This document shows, piece after piece, positions 20,589 through 28,900 of a stretch of DNA of 33,054 nucleotides. This stretch comes from Coptodactyla brooksi. Taxonomy: Eukaryota; Arthropoda; Insecta; Coleoptera; Scarabaeidae. The stretch spans positions 1 to 33,054 of the forward strand of contig JAWQRM010000064.1 of the NCBI GenBank assembly GCA_033557675.1. The letters are read 5' to 3'. The position numbers and the translations under genes are program-made. The notes under the pieces were generated by a model. The model searched no databases. It had not been told where the DNA came from and was given only the letters and a program-made list of their open reading frames with translations. Positions within the stretch are counted from its first letter, which is position 1, and the number at the start of each line of letters is the position of its first letter.

Positions 20589-21505
20589 TTACTTGATCTC
20601 TAATCGAATTGAAACCCTGCGGTGTTGACCTGTTATCCCTGCAGATATAGACAAATGTTTAAAATTAGTATCTGATAGAGCTACTTCACTAATAATCCCA
20701 GGATAGTGACTACCCCAAGAATCCAATAATAGTAATGATTTGGATCCATTATTTGGAAAATATACATTTTGTAGTAAATTTTTCACGTGTTCTGAAGTAA
20801 ACTTTCCAGACTTTGATGACAAAACGAATATATTATCTGCTTTGAACATTGTATTTGCTATTCTCGGTCCAAAGGTGCCAGAGGTTTCTTTTAACACAAC
20901 TAAGATAGAAGTTTCCCATCCGCAGATATGATGGGTTGAATTGTGTAGCTATACTTTGTAGCTATACGGTACACCGACACCGACTGGACTATACTTTCTA
21001 CGGTTTTAACGCCTAAATCATTTAAAGTTCTTCCTGAATGGAATTCCAAGTTAAAACCGCTCTGATCTGAACTACAGGTGTTCTCTGTGCCACATATTTG
21101 GATTTGCTGCTTTGGCTTTTACAACTTCTTTAGCTAGTGTTTTACACGGTCGACATTTCCAATTTGTTTTTGAGATACAAATTTTGTAATTTATCTGCCC
21201 ACCAACCTATTTGCTGGTTTAAAGCGTTGCACTCAGCTATGAGATGCTTTGGACTGTTGAGGAGACAAATTCTTTTCATTTCTAGCTTGCATAGCCCACC
21301 TACTGACATCGATATCATGTAGTGGTAATTTGTTGTGTATTGCGGCTCTGGCTTGGTTAATAACAAATTCTATAATTTCTGCTAATTTTTCTCGGTACGT
21401 GCCTTTTTCCTCAATATATTTCGCCCATCTATATAAATATTTCGTTAATGTTACTTTGCGATATCTACGTCCCAAATTTCTGATTTTGTTTCTACGCAAC
21501 ATCAA
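20589..21505 (-). pseudogene. DDE transposase pseudogene (NSDQSGF / LLLDSW type)
   Basis: The - strand begins near 21505 with RRNKIRNLGRRYRKVTLTKY then INQARAAIHNKLPLHDIDVS and RWAMQARNEKNLSPQQ, a helix-turn-helix-like N-terminus. After frameshifts, blocks read HIWVAQKTPVVQIRAVLTWN-like remains and, in another frame, SDQSGFNLEFHSGRTLNDLG and VKTVESIVQSVS (about 21085-20975). The final frame 20897-20589 reads LKETSGTFGPRIANTMFKAD, then VLSSKSGKFTSEHVKNLLQN and YFPNNGSKSLLLLDSWGSHY. SDQSGF and LLLDSWG.H carry the first two catalytic acidic positions of a pogo-related family seen in insects and nematodes. The third position (usually IQPLDV) is degraded. Confidence 0.75.
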
Positions 21506-22183
21506 TAGATTTTTAAAAAGGAATACTAATTAATATTTAAAAATTTTCGATAACATTTTTCGTTTTCGAGATAAATTTTGGCGAAAATGCACTTTCTACC
21601 CCTAATTTTTAACCCTTATAAATCCCTTCAAAGGTTTTTACGTCACACAGAAAACAAACACTGTGCAAAATTTCATCAAAATCAACAAATTCATGAAATT
21701 CATCCGCGAAAGAATGAATTTTTATTAGGGTAGTTAACCCCAACCACCCCTAAATGTCGTAAATGCCTTATTTTACCGCAAACAACTAATAAATTGTAAA
21801 CCATAACTAATATTTTTAAACGTATTATATGTATACTTTACGCCGCCAAAATCAACAATGCAGTTTTTAAATTATTCCAAAAAACTAGAGGTAGTTTACC
21901 CCTTTTAACCTTCTATTATATGCGTGACATTTCAATAGTAAGCTCTTCAGAAATTAATATTAGTTTGTCTTTACCACATTTCGATAAGTTTTCGTTTTCA
22001 AAATACAACCGAATGAATGCTTTTTTCGCTGGACCAAATTGCATCGAAATTGGTGAGTGACAGTTGTGACACTTCCCCTATAAGAGAAAATAACTTAACA
22101 ATTACAAAAATTCCTTTACAATCAAATACATTTACAGCTAAGACTAAGTACGAGTACGAGTACGCGAGTTATATCGTAAAACA
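21506..22183. other. Noncoding stretch between two transposons
   Basis: AT-rich sequence with no supported gene. It probably includes the 5' flank of the DDE element on the - strand, though no terminal repeat was recognised. Confidence 0.4.
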
Positions 22184-23337
22184 TAACGGGTGGGCCAATA
22201 AGTCGTACGAATTTAAAACACGACAGCGTTCGAATGCTAAGGCGCAGCGGTGCGCAGGTGGCGGGGATAGCGAGTTCGATTTTTGGAAATTTAGTCGCGA
22301 TGGACTGCTTCATCGTGCTCAACGTGCGTTCTGTTAAAAATTATTACAAAAATGGCGATTCGAGCACCATTGTTCGGGGTTTATTCCGATCAGGGTTTAG
22401 ATTAAATGACCTCAATCAGTGTCCCACTCAAAGTGTCATTAGATCGTGGGTTAGAAAATTCGAAATCAGTTGTTCAACTCAATCAGAAGCTATCAGGACA
22501 CCCAAGGTGAATAAGAACAGGGGGAACAGTTCAGACGTCCGCAAAACGTGGCACCGAGATTGTAGACTCGTAAGAGATCAGCGAAACTCGTCATATCGGG
22601 AGCATCTTTGCGGCGTATTTTATTAAAAGATCTTAAGCTGCACCCGTATAACATTCAGATAGTGCAGGATCTAAAGCCAAACGACCAGTCTTTGTTGAAA
22701 CAATGTTGGAGCACTTTCAGAGTTTCAACAATATTCTTTAAAAAATTCAACAGCATTTTTTTAATTGCCGTTATTGGGCCACAGATCTTCCTCAGACCAG
22801 AAAACCTTGCATTCATCAAAAGTTAGTTTGGGTAGCGATTCCCGCTAAAGGAATAATCGGTCCCTATTTTTTCAAAATCCGTCGAGGTGAATCTGTAACC
22901 CTAAATTCTGACCGGTACACAACAATGTTACAACTTTTCTTTCCGAACCAGCAAGAATTTGAAAGCCTATAACCGCCGGACATAGTTTCAGCAAGATGGC
23001 GCCACATGCCATACGTGTAATGACTTAAGTCCAGACTTAACTCATCCGGACTTCTTTCTCTGGGTATACCTGAAAAGTAAAGTTTACAACAATTTACAAC
23101 AACCACGATTGCCCAGCTGAAAACAAATGTTCGCCATTCCACGCGCAATGCTCCAGAGGGTTTTCACATATTTGAGGTCCAGGTTTGAACAATACTTGTA
23201 AGATACTTCGCATTGAGGTGATGTTATGTTTAAAACATAAATTTATTTCAATAAAAATATAAGTTTATTTTCATAATGCTGCGGTTTTATTTTTAATACA
23301 TTTTTAAAATTCGCAAAACTTAATGGCCCATCCTGTA
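22184..23337 (+). pseudogene. Mariner-like element with both TIRs and a dead transposase
   Basis: The left end (AACGGGTGGGCCAATAAGTC) and the reverse complement of the right end (ACAGGATGGGCCATTAAGTT) form terminal inverted repeats, with TA at the right flank. Between them, + strand frames give SVKNYYKNGDSSTIVRGLFR and CPTQSVIRSWVRKFEISCST (N-terminal HTH), RRILLKDLKLHPYNIQIVQD (the second helix region), then remnants of the catalytic core: AKGIIGPYFF, NSDRYTTMLQLFFPNQQ, SFQQDGATCHT (second Asp block) and LSHPDFFLW (third). The first Asp block is lost. At about 1.15 kb, length is close to a full element, with several frameshifts and stops. Confidence 0.88.
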
Positions 23338-23341
23338 TAAT

Positions 23342-23560
23342 ACGAATCTAGTACCAATGAACCGTAGGACACCACGACTTCATGGGCTACCAAAATTACA
23401 CAAACCTGAAATACCTATACGACCCATAATAAATTCGATATATTCTCCTGTTCATACTGTTAGCAAGCGATTAAATGGCATTTTTCTTAATATAAAATTC
23501 AAACCTAAATACACTGTTAATATCAGACAAGTAATTCAAAGTTTTAACAGTATAGATTGA
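23342..23560 (+). pseudogene. Penelope-like reverse transcriptase fragment
   Basis: The frame reads RTPRLHGLPKLHKPEIPIRP then IINSIYSPVHTVSKRLNGIF. PR.YGLPK.HKP..PLRPIVS...SP...L.K.L is the most diagnostic block of Penelope-like RTs. The frame stops at 23558 and no catalytic YxDD region follows nearby. It starts only a few bases after the mariner's right end, so the mariner insertion may have truncated it. Confidence 0.8.
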
Positions 23561-23982
23561 TGAAAACTGCTTTTTATTTTCTCTAGACGTAACAAATCGT
23601 ATTCTGTCTGCATTCCAGGGATGAACTAGTAATTGATTAGCTATAAAACTACAGTACAATTCCTTTTTCCTTTGCACAATGTCATTGCAAAACACGCAGA
23701 CCACTGTTAACCACGGGACAATCTTTCTCTCTAAAGTTACGCTCTAAACACGATCCCCCCACAAGAATCGTTAAATATAAAACACAAAATTACCAATACT
23801 ATCAGTAAAGGAAGAAATCAGTTTGGAAGGTAGCACCGCGTATGCAGCAATAAAGTTCGAGAGCGTTCGGGTGCATTTAACGTGTATGTCTACTCCACAT
23901 TAAGGAGTTCATTTTGAAGCATTTCATACCAAGCAAAAATTTGGTCTTATTAAATCTTGAAACAATAATTAGTTTTTTAAGT

Positions 23983-24023
23983 TTAGGCTTAAGGTGTTAA
24001 GGCTTAAGGTGTAAGGCTTAAGA
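23983..24023. repeat. Short tandem repeat AGGCTTAAGGTG
   Basis: Three near-identical units (AGGCTTAAGGTG, with TTA or TA between, the last ending AGATG) follow each other. Confidence 0.8.
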
Positions 24024-24149
24024 TGAAAAGTGGACATGTAGAACGAAACTACAGAAATGCACACAAAAAGTATGGTTTGCAAAAGTTCTTCATACTCAAA
24101 AACAGAAGAAACTATACCATAGAATAAGGAATAGTACGAACAAGACAGA

Positions 24150-24293
24150 ATGGTAGATTGTCCTGAAATTATTATACAAATTGACGATGATGACAGCGAT
24201 AGTGATATGTACTCTAATTCAAACGATTATTTCAATCATATATCAGTAACATTTTTTGTTTTTTTTATAACTCCTAATATCTATTCTACATAA
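24150..24293 (+). CDS. Short acidic open frame, possible first exon
   Basis: The ATG at 24150 opens MVDCPEIIIQIDDDDSDSDM and YSNSNDYFNHIS. A possible splice donor (TCA/GTAACA) lies at about 24244, after which the frame becomes a phenylalanine run. The acidic serine-rich start resembles the N-terminus of many transposases and some nuclear proteins. No downstream partner exon on the + strand was found. It could be chance, a transposon remnant, or a first exon. Confidence 0.25.
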   Translation: MVDCPEIIIQIDDDDSDSDMYSNSNDYFNHISVTFFVFFITPNIYST

Positions 24294-24986
24294 ACTATTT
24301 TTTTCTAGCATCAGTTCTAGCACTAATTCTAGTACTAAAACATTTTCCTTAATTTCATCGGTGTCCTTTCATTTTGTCTGTTTGTTTCGTTTGTCATCAT
24401 TTCATGACTTAGCACGTATCGCCCTCTAGCACTTTACCACTTGACTTCCGCCTATGGGTTGTACGTTAATTTGTGCTAGTTCAGTTGTTCTATCGCCGTA
24501 TGCACCCACCATGAGTTTAGAGATACCTGTATATTCAGAATTTTCACTACACAAACATGTCGCTGCTGTGAATGTGTAACTTTACAGACCACCCATATTA
24601 CATCAAGTATCTGCTGACCGTATTCTACAGGTTGATGGTATCAGACAACTTAAAGTGATGACTTAAAGATCCATTGATCCTACCACATACTTGTAAGAAA
24701 GCGAACATGATGTAGTTCACCTTATTACTGTCAGTTTTTAAATAAAACTCCCAGAATATAGATTTTTTATTTTCACTATACATATTGTTAATATAACAAT
24801 AAGAATTAACATAAACAATACAAAAGTAGTGATAATGAGTCATCATTCGACCAAGGCCAGCAACATGTTTCGCATCCGCTCATATGCTACTGCCAAGACT
24901 ACTCACTCTGGTATTCCAAACAACATGAGTCACAACAGAAACCATCTCAAGTTGATACAAATACCTGCTTAACTGAAGCTTAATGA

Positions 24987-25013
24987 ATGTGACAAGTAGT
25001 CGACTTGTCACAT
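24987..25013. repeat. Perfect 11-bp inverted repeat
   Basis: ATGTGACAAGT and its exact complement ACTTGTCACAT flank a 5-base loop. It lies about 290 bp downstream of the PRDM9-like stop codon and may be chance or a weak hairpin in its 3' region. Confidence 0.6.
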
Positions 25014-25028
25014 CGCTAATTACGGTAC

Positions 25029-25036
25029 TTTTATTA
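25029..25036 (-). terminator. Candidate polyadenylation signal of the PRDM9-like gene
   Basis: On the - strand AATAAA occurs about 265 nt downstream of the stop codon at 25299. Distance and sequence fit, but nothing else supports its use. Confidence 0.4.
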
Positions 25037-25298
25037 AATAAAAAACATTCATGAGTTGAAAAGATTTAGCTGAATGATGATGCCTGAAGCATTGGATCAT
25101 TATACAATATTTCAATAATCAGCTGGAATTCATTGATAAAAATATTAGTCATTTGACAGCAGCAGTTTGTCTGCGCAAAACCTTTATCAAGTAAACAGTA
25201 AAAGATTCCCTATTTGTACTAGTATCCCGTTATCTGCACATCAGGGCCGGTGAGTCATCACTCCTAGTAGATCCGCTCTGTGAATATAATTAAATTCA

Positions 25299-25956
25299 TC
25301 ACGGGTCATGTTGATTGTGATATCGCAGCATATGTATTTTAAGGTTGCCATTTTGAACACTTTCATAGTTACATTTATCACACTTAAACGGTTTTTCAAA
25401 AGTGTGGCGGTGTTTAATATGCGATCTTAAGCTTCCAGCTGTAGCACATTTATAATCACATTGTTCGTATGCACATTTGAAAGGTTTCTCATTTCTATGT
25501 TTACGGACATGGCATATCAGATTTTCTTTTAGATGTGTAGAGTATTCACAATCGTTGCACTTGTATTTCTTCACTTCATCACTGTGCTTCACTAATATAT
25601 GTTTTTTTAAATCACTTTTTTTTACAGTAGCATATTCACAATTGTTACACTTATATTCCCTATTGTTTAAATGTTTTGCATTTATATGGTGTTTAAGAGG
25701 TAATTTACTGCCATAACAATTATTGCAATGAGAGCACATAAATTTCTTTTCTCTGTCTTTATCATGTGTTTTAATATGCCTTCGAAGAACACCCTTTTGT
25801 TTAAAAGACTTTTCGCAACTTGGACATTTGAATGGCCTTTCATCATTATGAACCGTCATATGCAGTTCTAAGAGAGAATTCCACTTCGCACTAAAATTAC
25901 ATTTTTTGCATTTAAACTTCCTTTCACTTTCATCATTACTCAATGGCTCATTGGAT
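25299..25956 (-). CDS. PRDM9: PRDM9-like exon 6: seven C2H2 zinc fingers
   Basis: It follows acceptor TTATGTTGTAG and enters in phase 2; no in-frame ATG precedes the fingers, so it cannot be a separate intact gene. The fingers begin FKCKKCNFSAKW, FKCPSCEKSFKQ, FMCSHCNNCYGS, YKCNNCEYATVK, YKCNDCEYSTHL, FKCAYEQCDYKC and FKCDKCNYESVQ, with C-x2-C (C-x4-C in the sixth) and H-x3/4-H spacing. The fingers differ strongly from each other, unlike the near-identical minisatellite array of mammalian PRDM9. The stop is at 25299-25301. Confidence 0.92.
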
Positions 25957-28900
25957 CTACAACATAATTAAAAATACTTATTAAGTAATAAAGTTAAACA
26001 ATTGTCACATTACACCAAAACTAAAAAATACCTCCTCAATACACGTTTCACAAACCAAATTAGTATCATCAGGAGCGATGAAAGTCTCATCTCTCTCGAA
26101 ATCTTTCATCGCTCCTGATGATGCTAACTGGATTAGCAAAACGTTCACCCAGTCGGTATTTGCCGGTTTTGGTGCAGCGGTGACAATTGATTAAGTTTAA
26201 TATGAAGCTAAAGATTCCGTATGAACATCTTTTTATATACAATTTACCGTAAACGTTTCCTTTCACATCTTCTTACGTGTTTCTCAAAATATTTTGCATT
26301 CAAGATTCGTACCTTGCAATATTTACATATAAAAATTTCTAGAACAAAAGATAATATTCAATATCTTCACCACCGTATTCATGTACACAAAAAATTACCT
26401 TTATTACTATTTATCTCGGCCAATTCCCTTATTTTATAAGAACATACTCTATTATGATGTATTAAAAATTTCTCTTCGGAAAACCCAAAACAACAAGGAA
26501 TGCATTGGTATATCTCTTGTTTGACTTCCTCAATTTGTGGTCGAAAATATTGAATCATATCCACTTCCAATTCTGTAGTGTAACTTTTCCCATAATAAAC
26601 TAGCAATTCCTCTCCGCTTTTAATTTCTCTCAAACTACGAAAGTAGATTTTTTTCATATATTGAAATGCAATCAAATTCTGTTCATCTAAGCTTTTAGCA
26701 CAATTGACATATCGCATCCAATTCGAATATTCCTCGCCTTGTGCGTCAATTAATTTTCCATGCTTGACTCTCCACCCAAATCCACTTTCCCACTTCACGG
26801 CTTTTAATCCAACGTAAGGACCGAATTTTACTCCTTCCAGTATGGTTTTCATTGCGAAAACGCCATAACCGTGAATAGACGCTCTCAACTGTAAAGTGTC
26901 TTTAGGAATACTTTTCTTTGCCCTCTCTATAATTCCCATTTTCACCTGGGTGTCTAGAATATGACTTAAATGTCCAGACTGCGGATAATAATCTTGGCAT
27001 TCCGTTTTCAAATTATTGCAATCTGTAATAAGAATATAAAATTCGCTATCTAATTATTTTAATTGAATATGGTAATTTTTAATAGATAAAAAATAGCAAG
27101 TACCTATAAAATTATCAAGTTTCCCTTCGTCTTCTTCGTAACTGATCTTTTTCAGGTTTGCTTTAGGATATACTTTAATGGATAAGTCACATAAATTTCT
27201 TAATTTCGCTCCTTTCACTATACCATCTTCCTTCTCCTTTGTCGTAAAACATTTCTCAATTTCCATATCTGTAAGTGAAGAGTTATATCAAAGGGATATC
27301 ATTAAATATGTATACGAAGAATAATAGCTTAACGATATGTTAAATAAGTGATGCATATCAAGAAAAATTAATTTCCCACTTCTTACTACCATCTCTTTTT
27401 TTATAGATATATATATATCTATTTTAATTAAATAGATACATCTATAAAAAAATACGAAAAAATCATGCATACTCGAAGCCTTTTTTTTATAAAATCATAG
27501 TGCAGTGAACCAAAATTTGTTATCTCCTTTCTTTCCATTTATTTATGAAAGTTTGATATGAAAAATATTTATGTCCTTCCTACACTTTTTAAAGTAGAAC
27601 GTAATGGGCTTTTAAGTTGATTACTTTTCAAGATGGGATTCAGTTAAAATGTAGTCACAGCATAACAACTTAGTCTTATTTGTCAACTAACTGAATTGTA
27701 TCCCAGTTCAAAATGGCTTAAACCTGTGAACAATTAGTTATGTTGCTGATACGAGATTGCTTTATTGAGAGTAATAACTCTCATGTTAATAATTAATTAC
27801 TTTTTATTGAACAAAAGACACCGGCAAAGAATCGTACCTGTGACCTGATTTCGTAACAAATCCTGTAATCATCTGAGCTGTGCAAGGATAACAGTAGGTT
27901 CGATTCCTGCTCGGAGATCAATTTATTTTCTCGTATCAATAAAAAGTAATAAACTACTTATTACATAAGAATATCTCCGTACCCCTTTACGCTGTTCATA
28001 TTTTATAAGGAAATGTGACTTGATATGTTCGTTTACCGATATCAGTGGTATAGTGTAATTAATTTTTAGAACAGGAGGAACAAGCGGATAATTTTCTGAA
28101 GAGGAGGAGAAACTCTTAGAGCACCTGACATGAAAGCAGAAGATTATAGGTTCGATTCCTGCTCAGAGGTGAATTTATGTTCCTGTTTCAATAAAAGGGA
28201 ATAAGTTACATATTTCAGTCAATGTCCAAAAAGAACACACAACTCCATTTCATAAGCCAAGATCAAAAAGTTACAATATTACATATATTAATTACAAAAA
28301 TAACAACAACAATTACAGTACTTCCGAGTGCTTTGTTACAGCATACATAATTAGGAACACTTTATACTGATAGTAGGTATCTTAGGAAGGAGGTGTGAAT
28401 TTCTTATCAGCAAACTGTACCAATATATCATATCTAATAGGGTCCATGGGAATAGAGAACATATTGTTTGAACATAGTAACACTTGATGTCTCATAAGCA
28501 ATATCCAGTGCTTATGACGTTAAGTTTACATTATGACATCAATTACACTTTCTAACGACATTACAAACTGCATAGTAAATAAATGTGAATATTTTGAACA
28601 GAATTAGCACATTATATGAAATCTTTTCCTAGTTCGACTTACCAGGCTTTAAGTTTGGTAATCGTTCAAGACCATCTACATGATATAAAAATTTGGTAGT
28701 CTCTGTGCCATCTGCATTTTGAGAATCATAAGACTCCTCCTTTATTTCTGTTTTCATTACGGTTATTTCTTCATATACCAACGGCCTGTTACGTGCATTT
28801 TCGTTTCCAGATTTCTTGGTTGTGTTGCTCTTTGGAAACTTTACGTCTGTTAGGAAACCACAGGTTATCGTTAACGTTATATTCAACCTATTGTATGTGC

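Noticed and set aside
25477..25716. 79-codon + strand frame in the zinc-finger exon
   Set aside because: Antisense of the seven C2H2 fingers.
25299..25956. A separate zinc-finger gene
   Set aside because: The exon has no in-frame ATG, begins at a splice acceptor and matches the phase of the preceding C2HC exon.
28150..28180. A functional tRNA gene (B box GGTTCGATTCC)
   Set aside because: No cloverleaf can be completed; the B box occurs in several diverged copies with a shared tail, which fits a SINE.
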